Shown here piece after piece: positions 1 to 6,682 of a DNA stretch of 11,117 nucleotides. The stretch's first letter is position 1. Each line of letters begins with the position of its first letter. The translations under genes were made by a program, and so were the position numbers. The notes beneath the pieces were generated by a model. The model made no database searches, had not been told where the DNA came from, and was given only the letters and a program-made list of their open reading frames with translations. The stretch comes from Methanobacteriota archaeon (lineage in GTDB: Archaea; Halobacteriota; Bog-38; Methanoflorentales; Methanoflorentaceae): assembly GCA_028679495.1 (NCBI GenBank), contig JAJRBK010000142.1:1-11117 (forward strand), written 5' to 3'.

Positions 1-538
1 CCGTAGGCGGTCATCGATGTGCCTCCGAGAGCGACAATGCCCAGCGCAACCGAGCATCCCGCCAGCCATTTTTCTGAAAGGACAAACGTACCTCCGATGA
101 GGAGCATCGCGTCGGGGCCAGTAAGCCAAAGGTGTAGTATGCCATAAGGTGTGGCACCCCGGACGGCGCTAGGAAAATGCCTTCTGCACAGAGCCCAGCT
201 GTTCCGACGATGCCGAGCGCCGCCCCAAGCCGGTATACGGGCGAGTCAGCTTGAAGAAAGAGCCCGACAGCAAATACAATCGCGAGGAGCCCCGCTACGA
301 AAAGGCCCCATTGACTAAGGAGGATCGTGGTAGGCGAGCTGACTGAGGGTCGGGGCACGTTCAAGAAGGCCGCATAGCTTGTGCCACCGAGGTCGCTGAG
401 CCAATTTTGGGTGTAGCTGAAGCCTGACGAATAAAAGATGGCGAGCGAAGTAGCGACTCCCGCAACGATGATAGAGGCAATGCCGCATGCTCCGGCGATT
501 TTCAATGACGTGCCAGTTGAAGGGAGCCACCATGTCAT
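1..538 (-). CDS. DUF998 family membrane protein, frameshifted and cut by the window edge
   Basis: A polytopic membrane protein of the DUF998 type; the function of the family is unknown. After a short N-terminus (MTWWLPS) come a first hydrophobic helix, the NWLSDLGG segment that matches the family's conserved 'SDLG' loop, then further hydrophobic stretches. The continuous frame stops at base 11 with a hydrophilic tail (RCSSSEVRLSFQKNGW...) that does not fit a membrane protein. Moving one frame at the GGGG run at 114-117 restores a membrane-like continuation (DAMLLIGGTFVLSEKW, then AGCSVALGIVALGG) that stays open to the window edge. I read this as a one-base loss of C/G, either a real mutation or a sequencing error. 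The start at 538 is preferred over GTG 655 because the extra 39 residues are polar and a TATA-like box lies about 37 bases upstream. It resembles the DUF998 gene at 4528-5178, so the two are probably paralogues. The family call is good; whether the gene is intact is uncertain. Confidence 0.7.
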
Positions 539-572
539 AAGTACAGGCGTGTGAAGCTCCGGCTTCTTCGAC

Positions 573-578
573 TTAAAG
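573..578 (-). promoter_or_regulatory. Possible TATA box for the minus-strand DUF998 gene
   Basis: On the minus strand the sequence reads CTTTAAG about 37 bases upstream of the ATG at 538. An archaeal TATA box here would put transcription start near 551, with a leader of about a dozen bases. This is one short A/T-rich match and is listed because it helps choose the start codon. Confidence 0.25.
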
Positions 579-678
579 CTTCCTATTTTTCCGTACACGC
601 CAAATAGAGGGTTTTTAGCACTCCTAGTCAGCATTCTGGTGGGATGTGTATACACTCATTGGACCACCAGACCACGCC

Positions 679-708
679 TATATCAGGCGGAGGCCTCCGA
701 TTCGAATC
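679..708 (+). repeat. Interspersed ~30-bp repeat, copy 1
   Basis: It shares the exact core TATATCAGGCGGAG with copies at 2696 and 8023, and a looser tail ending TTCGAATC. With copy 3 it shares 18 identical bases (GCCTATATCAGGCGGAGG, beginning at 676). This copy is packed with symmetry. CGCCT/AGGCG forms a hairpin at 675-689, CGGAGGCCTCCG at 688-699 is a perfect palindrome, and GATTCGAATC at 699-708 is another. It sits between the divergent DUF998 gene and the small secreted-peptide gene. It could be a protein-binding site, an RNA structure or a small mobile-element remnant. Confidence 0.7.
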
Positions 709-845
709 ACGCGAAGTCACGTTTTTTCGAAGCTGCCGCACGCATGATGTTGACAGGACGCTCTCCGTATTTGCTTTAGCTGCGTATAGCCCGCCTAATC
801 TTTATGGTTCTGGCGGTGCAGTAATGGCACGGCTACGGAAAGTGC

Positions 846-1031
846 ATGAAACTTGCCATGAGAAATCGTTTAGCAGGGACATTAGCGGCGGTCACGCTTG
901 TCGCTGTCCTCGCTGCACGGAGTACGAGTCCGACAACATCTTCACCAACGCCTAGTGCCACAACAGCAACAAGCACGTCATTGACTAGGCGACAGATCAA
1001 CGGCATAAATGAGGGGTCTGATGATGGATAA
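846..1031 (+). CDS. Small Ser/Thr-rich peptide with a signal sequence
   Basis: An unrecognised 61-residue peptide. A basic start (MKLAMRNR) is followed by a hydrophobic stretch (GTLAAVTLVAVLAA) typical of a signal sequence, then a low-complexity Ser/Thr/Pro segment (STSPTTSSPTPSATT) as found in the linkers of exported proteins, and a short polar tail. No lipobox cysteine is present: the residue after LAA is Arg. An inner start at 858 (MRNRL) is equally possible. Its stop lies at 1029-1031, inside the first codons of the haloperoxidase-like gene, so translation could be coupled. The hydrophobic core resembles that gene's own signal (AAVTLVAVL versus VAITLVSVL), which suggests a duplicated 5' end or a truncated paralogue. 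It may be a real exported peptide or a remnant. Confidence 0.4.
   Translation: MKLAMRNRLAGTLAAVTLVAVLAARSTSPTTSSPTPSATTATSTSLTRRQINGINEGSDDG
1011..1016 (+). promoter_or_regulatory. Ribosome binding site deciding the haloperoxidase-like start
   Basis: GAGGGG lies 4 bases before ATG 1021 and 7 bases before ATG 1024. The earlier in-frame ATG at 1009 overlaps it and has no site of its own, so 1024 (or 1021) is preferred. Confidence 0.45.
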
Positions 1032-2469
1032 AAGTGCGGGAACGTATTGCAGGGCGAAGCGCGCACTGGTAGCTATCACCCTCGTTTCGGTGCTCGTCAC
1101 GGTCAGCGCCAGCGCGTGTCTTACCTCGACAAACAACCCAGCTAGCTCGGGAGGCATTGTGCTCGCCGCAGAGCCAACGGGCGGCAGCTGGAAGCCGTTC
1201 GTCTTGAATTCAAGCGATGTGCCACGTTCAATCCCTCCCCCATCGCGAGATTCATCACAATTCAATCAAGAGGTCAATGAGCTGAAGGCACTCCAGCTCA
1301 ATCGGACGCCTGCGGTCAATGAAAGCATTGGCTACTGGAACAACGGTTCCGCTGTACGCTGGAACGAGATTGCCCGCAGCCTCGTCATAAAAAACGGCAC
1401 CTCAGCACCAATGGCCTCGCGCGTTTATGCGCTGTTGAGCGTGGCGCAGTACGACGCGCTCGTCTCTGCGTGGAACAACAAGTATACCTACAACCGATCG
1501 AGCCCACACGATATCGATCCTAGTATCCAGCCTGCTGTGCAGACAACCTCCGATCCAGCATATCCGTCCGATCACGCAGCCGTAGCTGGGGCATCATCGG
1601 CTGTGCTCTCGTACCTCTATCCCAACGAAACGGCGTGGCTGTCCACGCAGGCTGCTGCGGACGAAGAGTCCCGGCTCGCGGCGGGGGTGAACTTCCGCAG
1701 CGACATCACCGCTGGGGATTCTCTAGGCCGCACCGTCGCGCTAGCCGTCATCGCTCGTGCTCGAAACGATGGCTCGAATACCCCGTGGAATGGCACCGTG
1801 CCGACGGGGCCGGACAAGTGGGTGAGTACGACATCGCCGCCGCAGCCGCCGTTTTTGCCGAACTGGGGTAACGTCACACCGTGGCTCCTCAATTCGTCCG
1901 ACCTTGTCATGCCACCATCGCCCCCCGTGTTTGGCTCCGCACAGTTCAACGCATCCCTACAAGAAGTCAAGCAAATCGCAAACGGTCGAACGGCCGAACA
2001 GCTGCAGATCGCCCTGTTTTGGGACAATGATCCTCCAGGGCACTGGAACCAGATCGCGTCCGATTTGATTCAGAGCTACCACCTCAACGAACTGCGCTCT
2101 AGTCGAGCCCTCGCGCTTATGAACACCGCGGCAATGGATGCTGGAATCTGCTGCTGGAAGGCCAAGTACGATTATTGGTACCCACGGCCTATTCAGGCCG
2201 ATCCGACCATTAAGACGGCCTTTCCAACTCCAAACTTTCCGTCGTACACCTCCGGTCACTCTGACTTTTCTAGCGCTTCTGGCGGAGTTTTGAGCTATAT
2301 CTTCCCGAACGAAAAGAGCGAGCTACAGGCGAAGGTTCAGGAAGCGTCTCTCTCCCGCGTTTATGCAGGGATCCACTACCGCTTCGATTGTGATCAGGGT
2401 GTTATGGACGGCAGCAAGGTCGCCCAGTACGCCATTCAACGGGGCGAAAACGACGGCTCACCGCCGTGA
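1024..2469 (+). CDS. Secreted two-domain vanadium haloperoxidase / PAP2-superfamily protein
   Basis: An exported enzyme of the vanadium-dependent haloperoxidase/acid phosphatase (PAP2) superfamily, 481 residues from this start. Residues 10-32 form a signal sequence (basic CRAKR, a hydrophobic core, then ASAC). The mature protein is two homologous halves. The C-terminal half carries the full vanadate-binding signature: K381 with R388-P389 (K-x6-RP), P406-S-Y-T-S-G-H412 (PSxxSGH), and S444-R445-x5-H451-x3-D455. The same residues in fungal vanadium chloroperoxidase hold vanadate, with the last His as its covalent ligand. The N-terminal half aligns (SRLAAGVNFRSD, YLYPNE, NDGS) but has Asn223 for the ligand His, a shortened PSDH and a shortened K...R spacing, so it is probably structural. 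The reaction could be halide oxidation or phosphate-ester hydrolysis; the sequence does not decide. Several NxS/T sites fit an extracellular protein. It is preceded, with overlap, by the small peptide gene. Confidence 0.85.
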   Translation: MDKSAGTYCRAKRALVAITLVSVLVTVSASACLTSTNNPASSGGIVLAAEPTGGSWKPFVLNSSDVPRSIPPPSRDSSQFNQEVNELKALQLNRTPAVNESIGYWNNGSAVRWNEIARSLVIKNGTSAPMASRVYALLSVAQYDALVSAWNNKYTYNRSSPHDIDPSIQPAVQTTSDPAYPSDHAAVAGASSAVLSYLYPNETAWLSTQAAADEESRLAAGVNFRSDITAGDSLGRTVALAVIARARNDGSNTPWNGTVPTGPDKWVSTTSPPQPPFLPNWGNVTPWLLNSSDLVMPPSPPVFGSAQFNASLQEVKQIANGRTAEQLQIALFWDNDPPGHWNQIASDLIQSYHLNELRSSRALALMNTAAMDAGICCWKAKYDYWYPRPIQADPTIKTAFPTPNFPSYTSGHSDFSSASGGVLSYIFPNEKSELQAKVQEASLSRVYAGIHYRFDCDQGVMDGSKVAQYAIQRGENDGSPP

Positions 2470-2673
2470 AGCCTGAGGAAGACCTGCCCGGCGCCGACCA
2501 CGTTAGTCTCTGACGTCCCTTCGAAGGCACGGACACGTCGGTCGATTCAGTGCCAAAAACGTGGAGATCCCCGTCTCGGAACATCGTGCCTGCATTGAAC
2601 ATAGCAGAACGGCCTGCATTCCGTGTCATGAAAAAACGAGCAATACATCGAGTGGCCGCTCTGCAAGAGCACT

Positions 2674-2700
2674 CGGGCCTCAATTTCGGCCCGTTTATAT
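2674..2700 (+). terminator. Hairpin followed by T-rich run, running into repeat copy 2
   Basis: CGGGCC (2674-2679) and GGCCCG (2688-2693) can pair across an 8-base loop and are followed at once by TTTATAT. This resembles an intrinsic terminator about 205 bases after the haloperoxidase-like gene. The T-rich part is also the beginning of repeat copy 2, so the hairpin may instead belong to the repeat's structure, in place of the CGCCT/AGGCG hairpin seen in copy 1. Confidence 0.35.
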
Positions 2701-2725
2701 CAGGCGGAGCCCTCCGATTTGATTG
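2696..2725 (+). repeat. Interspersed ~30-bp repeat, copy 2
   Basis: It has the exact core TATATCAGGCGGAG, then CCCTCCGATT against GCCTCCGATT in copy 1. The tail (TTGATTG) matches less well. The inner palindrome is nearly kept (GGAGCCCTCC). It lies in the gap of about 470 bases between the haloperoxidase-like gene and the glycosyltransferase, 212 bases before the latter's start, in the same orientation as the other copies. Confidence 0.7.
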
Positions 2726-2880
2726 CATGATCTTGAGCGCAAGAAGCACCTAAGAGAATAACGTCGCGAACTACGTTTAGAACGAGACTGAGTGAAGCGA
2801 CGCGTGATACTCACTCAAGAATGCTTTTTCGCGCAGCGGGGTAAGTCCATACGTGCGTTGTGGGCGACTAAAACTCATGC

Positions 2881-2887
2881 ATATATC
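2881..2887 (+). promoter_or_regulatory. Possible TATA box for the glycosyltransferase gene
   Basis: ATATATC lies about 54 bases before the ATG at 2938. An archaeal promoter here would start transcription near 2908 and leave a leader of about 30 bases containing the AGGTG ribosome binding site at 2927-2931. This is a match to a short consensus only. Confidence 0.3.
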
Positions 2888-2926
2888 TGTCAAGAGCGAG
2901 TACCGTGCCACATGACACGTGACGGC

Positions 2927-2931
2927 AGGTG
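2927..2931 (+). promoter_or_regulatory. Ribosome binding site deciding the glycosyltransferase start
   Basis: AGGTG is complementary to the archaeal 16S tail region and stands 6 bases before ATG 2938. The alternative GTG start at 2929 lies within this motif, so ATG 2938 is chosen. Confidence 0.5.
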
Positions 2932-2937
2932 TATACG

Positions 2938-4155
2938 ATGAGCTCAGAAGAAAAACCAGATGTGCCCGTTGAAGGCCCTCCTTTGCGGATCTGCTTCATC
3001 ACGACATACCCCCCGAGGTTTGATGGCATCGCTGTCTATTCACACGAGTTGATTAAGGCCATTACACAGCGTGGTTATACAGTCTATATTATCTGCAATC
3101 CCGATCGCAACGTCGGTGGCCACGATGATCAGGAAAACGTGTTTCCGGTGATGAATCCCGAAAAGGCCGGGTGGTTCAGAGACGTTCTTAAGGTCATCAC
3201 GGAGCTCAAGCCCGACGTGGTTCACATACAACACGAGTATGGACTGTACGATATCGACGGCAAACTGAGCACCGATCTATTGGATCTCCTCATAGAGTTG
3301 AACCTCCAAAGAATTCCGACCGTTATAACCTATCACTCGGTGTACCGCACCCTAGGCGACAAGGAACGTCTGTTTATGAACATAAGTTTACAACTCGTTG
3401 ATGCGGGCGTCGTACACGAGGAGTTGCAGAAGATCTTCTTGCCTGTGAACCTGGGCTGGGTGCCGCAGAACGTCGCGGTTATAGCGCACGGAGCTGAAGT
3501 CATTGAAGCAGGAGGCGTGCCAGACGTGCTTGAGGCCAAACGGCAATACGGCCTTGAGGGCAAAGACGTCGTGATGTGTCTAGGCTGGTGGGAGCCGTAC
3601 AAGCGATTCGAGGACGTAGTTGAAATATGGCCAGAGGTCGTCGCACAGGTTCCAAATGCCGTGCTCGTCATCGCGGGAGATGCCCGACCGGGATCACGAA
3701 GCGGCGTCCGCTACAAACCAATGTTGCTTAAGGCAGTGGAAGAGTCACCGGCTAGAGAGAGCATCGTCGTCATTCAGGGGTCGTTTATCGCTATCGAATA
3801 CCTCACGGTGGAAAACGCCGCAGACATCATCGTTTTGCCATACGATCAGAGCACGCAATCAGGCGTGCTCGCACACGCGTTTTCGCTCGGCAAGCCGACT
3901 ATCGTCACTGACGTGGGCGGTCTGATGGCCGAAGTGCACGCGAGTTCCGCGGGAATCGTTGTCTCGCACGGTGATCCCAATCAGCTGAAGGAATATATCG
4001 TCATGCTCCTGTCAAATAAGCAGATGAGGGAGCAATACGCTCGCCGGGCGCGTGCGTACGTAGAGAAGAGAATCGGGTGGGACTACGTGGGGGGACTGCA
4101 CCAGTCCTTGTATCGTTCAATAACCAAAGACAAAGCGCACTCGATCCGCACGTGA
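2938..4155 (+). CDS. GT4-family glycosyltransferase
   Basis: A 405-residue cytoplasmic or membrane-associated glycosyltransferase with the two-Rossmann-domain GT-B fold of family GT4. It would transfer a sugar from a nucleotide-sugar donor to a glycolipid, polysaccharide or glycoprotein intermediate; neither donor nor acceptor can be read from the sequence. The N-terminal domain begins RICFITTYPPRFDGIAVYSHEL (18-38), with the glycine loop that faces the donor, and continues with DVVHIQHEYGLYD and TVITYHSVY. The C-terminal domain has GWWEPYKRFEDV (216-227; K222 at the usual basic donor-binding site), VLVIAGDARPG, and PYDQSTQSGVLAHAFSLGKP (301-320) followed by VTDVGG. The usual E-x7-E pair is absent: His313 and Ser305 stand at those places, as in some 'QSGVL' members of the family. 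The gene stands alone after a long gap, with its own likely promoter, and heads the same-strand membrane-protein and radical SAM block. Confidence 0.88.
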   Translation: MSSEEKPDVPVEGPPLRICFITTYPPRFDGIAVYSHELIKAITQRGYTVYIICNPDRNVGGHDDQENVFPVMNPEKAGWFRDVLKVITELKPDVVHIQHEYGLYDIDGKLSTDLLDLLIELNLQRIPTVITYHSVYRTLGDKERLFMNISLQLVDAGVVHEELQKIFLPVNLGWVPQNVAVIAHGAEVIEAGGVPDVLEAKRQYGLEGKDVVMCLGWWEPYKRFEDVVEIWPEVVAQVPNAVLVIAGDARPGSRSGVRYKPMLLKAVEESPARESIVVIQGSFIAIEYLTVENAADIIVLPYDQSTQSGVLAHAFSLGKPTIVTDVGGLMAEVHASSAGIVVSHGDPNQLKEYIVMLLSNKQMREQYARRARAYVEKRIGWDYVGGLHQSLYRSITKDKAHSIRT

Positions 4156-4189
4156 GCGAGAGCGCATCTGGGCATCTGTACGTCACTAA

Positions 4190-4531
4190 GACGCACTCTT
4201 CAACCAGCTTCGGCAGTCCTATGTAAGCCAAGGCTACTCGGCAGGAACAGTCGCTGAGAACCGGTGGCACGCAGCCTATGACGATGGGCCGCTCAGCAAT
4301 TACGATACCGCTGACAAGCGCATCGATATATGGGTGGTTGACCCCTCGAGTATCGGTACAGGCAGGTTCAGGGGATTACTCGCACAGCTTGGGAGCGTGG
4401 AACGTGCTAACGTCAGTTGGGAACAAGACGTCGTGACGCAAGGACTGACAGAAAATTGCGGTGCCAGCAATTCCGGCTCGCTCCAATCGCGGCCAACTCT
4501 TAACCCCAGACCGCTTGATGTACCATCATGA
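4190..4531 (+). pseudogene. Open frame without a normal start, stop overlapping the next gene
   Basis: The stretch between the glycosyltransferase and DUF998 genes holds a frame open for 113 codons after a TAA at 4187-4189. Its translation looks protein-like: it opens DALFNQLRQSYVSQGYS, continues WHAAYDDGPLSNYD and KRIDIWVVDP, and becomes less ordered toward the end. There is no ATG; the only plausible start is GTG 4334, which would give 65 residues. Its TGA (4529-4531) overlaps the ATG of the DUF998 gene in an ATGA arrangement typical of translationally coupled genes. It may be a decayed gene, a gene with a 5' frameshift (the neighbouring frame reads SASGHLYVTK just before it), or chance. 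No homologue is recognised. Confidence 0.35.
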
Positions 4532-5178
4532 ACTACCAAAACGTCGCTGGGGCGTTGCTCCTCATTGCGGGCGTGGTTGTTATCATGGGGATAATCACCG
4601 CTGAGGCCACTTACCCAGGGTACAGCACATCGGGAAACGACATAAGCGATCTAGGGGCAAGCCGACCTCCAAACAGCATCATCAAACAGCCGGCTGCGAC
4701 CATTTTTGCTGCGACGCTTGCTGTTGGTGGCGTTCTGCTCATCGCCGGCGCGTACTTTATCTACCGCGGCGTTGGAACAGGACGCGTCGTGACCGTGCTC
4801 TCCCTCCTGCTCGCGCTCTTCGGGGTCAGCGCTCTCGGCGTCGCAGCCTTTAACGGCAGCACAGAAGGAAGTCTCGCCATCCATACGCTGTTTTCGTTGC
4901 TCGCCTTCACAATAGGAGGAATTGCTGCCATCGTATCCTACGGCGTTCTGCGCGCGCCGTTCCGCTACCTTGCAGTCATATTGGGCGTTATCGCGCTTGC
5001 TGGGCTTGTCATCAGCGTCATCTATGGGGATGCAAATCCCATTTTCGGACTCATCGGTCCCGGTGGAGCGGAACGCTGGATCGTCTACCCTTCCGTGATG
5101 TGGCTCATTGGTTTTGGCGGCTACTTGATGGGACACTCCCAACACGACCAAGGGAACGCAGTCAGATCCTCGCGTTAA
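4528..5178 (+). CDS. DUF998 family membrane protein
   Basis: A 216-residue integral membrane protein with about six hydrophobic helices; the family has no established function. Helix 1 (VAGALLLIAGVVVIMGII) is followed by an exposed loop with the family's hallmark GNDISDLGA, near residues 36-44. Further helices include TIFAATLAVGGVLLIAGAY, VLSLLLALFGVSALGVAA, TLFSLLAFTIGGIAAIV, YLAVILGVIALAGLVI and VMWLIGFGGYLMG. The SDLG loop also occurs in the truncated minus-strand gene at the left edge. No clear ribosome binding site precedes the ATG; instead the stop of the preceding open frame overlaps it, so initiation may depend on upstream translation. The radical SAM gene begins 31 bases downstream, with an oligo-T tract between. 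A substrate or partner cannot be assigned. Confidence 0.85.
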   Translation: MNYQNVAGALLLIAGVVVIMGIITAEATYPGYSTSGNDISDLGASRPPNSIIKQPAATIFAATLAVGGVLLIAGAYFIYRGVGTGRVVTVLSLLLALFGVSALGVAAFNGSTEGSLAIHTLFSLLAFTIGGIAAIVSYGVLRAPFRYLAVILGVIALAGLVISVIYGDANPIFGLIGPGGAERWIVYPSVMWLIGFGGYLMGHSQHDQGNAVRSSR

Positions 5179-5199
5179 GACTGTTTGGGTTTCCGAATC

Positions 5200-5205
5200 T
5201 TTTTT
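5200..5205 (+). terminator. Oligo-T tract between the DUF998 and radical SAM genes
   Basis: Six T residues lie 22 bases after the DUF998 stop and end 4 bases before the radical SAM ATG. Archaeal transcripts often end at such tracts, so this could cause partial termination within the block. The position also leaves no room for a normal ribosome binding site. Confidence 0.25.
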
Positions 5206-5209
5206 ATCC

Positions 5210-6682
5210 ATGTCGCACAAACAGGCCTTTGTGAGACCACCAAGAGTGCTCTTTATCGAACCGCCAAAAGACCCGTGGTTTGTGATGGGAGAGTACCTGT
5301 CGCCGCCTTTGGGGATCCTACAACTGGCTGCCTACCTCGAGCAACACGACGAAAACGTCAAGATCGAGGTGCTCGATTGTCAGGCGATAGACGTCGACTG
5401 GAGAGGGCTTGAAAAGCGCATTGCAAGCGTGGATCCTGACGTCGTTGTTCCAAGCGGGTTAGCAACCTGCAATGCGTATATCACGGCACGCGCCGCCGAG
5501 ACCGCCAAAACCGTCAACCCTGACATCCTCACCGTCGTTGGTGGTCAACACTTCACTGCAACTGCTGACGAGAGTCTTGCGACATACCCTGAGATCGACG
5601 TTGTGATTCGAGGAGAGGGCGAAGCAACCCTCGTGGACCTCTTTCGCGCCCACCGGGATGGGCGCCCCCTCGCGCAAGTGCCGGGCGTGTCGTTCACACA
5701 CGACGGCTCGATATACCACACGCCGGATCGGCCGCTGCTCACCAACTTGGATGAGTTGCCCTACCCAGGCTATCATTTTGTCGCGGACGTCATCGAAAAG
5801 TACCAGTTCGAGTCAATGGCAGACGCGTCAAAGCGATACGCCTTGATCGAGGGATCGAGAGGCTGCACCAACAACTGCTCCTTTTGCAGTCAATGTGTGT
5901 TTTGGCGACGGATTTGGCGGAGCAAATCGCCAAAACGGATAGCCGATGAGATGCAACACGTTTATGAAACGTACGGTATCAGCTTCCAGTGGCTCACCGA
6001 CGATAACTTAGGCTTGGGAAGCCACACGCGTGCGCTCTGTGAGGAACTCATCCATCGGGGGCTTTCGAAAGAGCTCATGTGGTTCATGCAAGCGCGCTGC
6101 GATGACGTGGCAAAACATAAGAAAGTGCTACCGACCTTGCGCAAGGCCGGCCTTCGCTGGGTGCTCACAGGCGTCGAAAGCTCCAGCGAATCAACGCTGG
6201 AAGCGTTTAACAAGAACCTTCGTCCGAGCGACGCTCAGGAGGCAGTACGCATGCTCAAGCGCAACGATATTTTCACGCAAGCGATGTTCATTATCGGCGA
6301 ACGACGGGACTCTGCCGAGTCGATCGCCGAACTGCGTGCGTTTGCTGACGCCTTAGACCCTGACCTTGCGATTTTCGGGATACTGACGCCGTTTCCCGGA
6401 ACGCGCCTCTACAACGACGCTCTAAACAACGGCTGGATTGAAGACCATAATTGGGCGCACTACGACATGACCCACGCGATCATGCCGACGGAGACCCTGT
6501 CGCTGCGGCAGGTGCAAGAAGAGCTCTACACGTGCTACCGAAGTTATTACGGCTCGTTGCCACGCCTCGTTAAAGGACTCCTCACGACGAATCCGCTCAG
6601 ACGCAAGACCTATCGGTATTTCGCGAAGCAGAACATTATGAAAGAGCTAAGGGACTTGTTTCGGAGACTCCCCAATGGCTAA
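5210..6682 (+). CDS. Cobalamin-binding radical SAM enzyme, BchE-like class
   Basis: A 490-residue radical SAM enzyme with an N-terminal B12-binding domain. Residues 12-150 form the Rossmann-like cobalamin domain (RVLFIEPPK at the start, PPLGILQLAAYL, VVGGQHFTA, VVIRGEGEATL), and a linker follows (LDELPYPGY). The radical SAM core opens with GSRGCTNNCSFCSQC: C219, C223 and C226 bind the [4Fe-4S] cluster that cleaves S-adenosylmethionine, and the following FWRR-type segment matches the pattern of the anaerobic Mg-protoporphyrin cyclase BchE group. LTDDNLGLG, TGVESSSEST, FIIGERRDS and LTPFPGTRLYN continue the barrel. The C-terminal region (TETLSLRQVQEELYTCYRSYYGS and the basic tail) is also as in that group. 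Members act on hydrophobic substrates, including porphyrins, hopanoids and archaeal tetraether lipids; the substrate here is unknown. No other pigment genes are present, so chlorophyll synthesis is unlikely. The stop overlaps the DUF2085 gene by 8 bases. Confidence 0.88.
   Translation: MSHKQAFVRPPRVLFIEPPKDPWFVMGEYLSPPLGILQLAAYLEQHDENVKIEVLDCQAIDVDWRGLEKRIASVDPDVVVPSGLATCNAYITARAAETAKTVNPDILTVVGGQHFTATADESLATYPEIDVVIRGEGEATLVDLFRAHRDGRPLAQVPGVSFTHDGSIYHTPDRPLLTNLDELPYPGYHFVADVIEKYQFESMADASKRYALIEGSRGCTNNCSFCSQCVFWRRIWRSKSPKRIADEMQHVYETYGISFQWLTDDNLGLGSHTRALCEELIHRGLSKELMWFMQARCDDVAKHKKVLPTLRKAGLRWVLTGVESSSESTLEAFNKNLRPSDAQEAVRMLKRNDIFTQAMFIIGERRDSAESIAELRAFADALDPDLAIFGILTPFPGTRLYNDALNNGWIEDHNWAHYDMTHAIMPTETLSLRQVQEELYTCYRSYYGSLPRLVKGLLTTNPLRRKTYRYFAKQNIMKELRDLFRRLPNG

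Larger units (their letters stand above)
2470..2937 (+). other. Intergenic region with hairpin, repeat copy 2 and a probable promoter
   Basis: No convincing gene is seen here. Short frames of 67 codons (plus) and 115 codons (minus) exist, but neither shows recognisable protein character. The hairpin at 2674, the repeat at 2696 and an A/T-rich box near 2881 are the only structured elements. The length leaves room for a small RNA, but nothing proves one. Confidence 0.5.

Noticed and set aside
671..712. tRNA or tRNA fragment at repeat copy 1 (anticodon-like hairpin followed by a TTCGAATC T-loop-like sequence)
   Set aside because: The loop lacks U33, the T-arm has no complementary stem, no acceptor or D-arm can be paired, and copies 2 and 3 do not keep the T-loop-like part.
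644..955. 103-codon plus-strand frame with a CRCPRC motif
   Set aside because: It runs through the repeat and is out of frame with the signal-peptide gene; its composition is not protein-like and its start has no ribosome binding site.
833..1265. Minus-strand frames opposite the small peptide and the haloperoxidase start
   Set aside because: They are antisense shadows of coding sequence on the plus strand with clear domain evidence.
4651..5220. 189-codon minus-strand frame opposite the DUF998 gene
   Set aside because: Antisense shadow: highly charged composition mirrors hydrophobic codons of the membrane protein, and no family is recognisable.
5210..6682. Assignment of the radical SAM gene as bchE (bacteriochlorophyll synthesis)
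   Set aside because: Only class-level similarity is visible, and no tetrapyrrole or photosynthesis genes are nearby; the enzyme class has many substrates.
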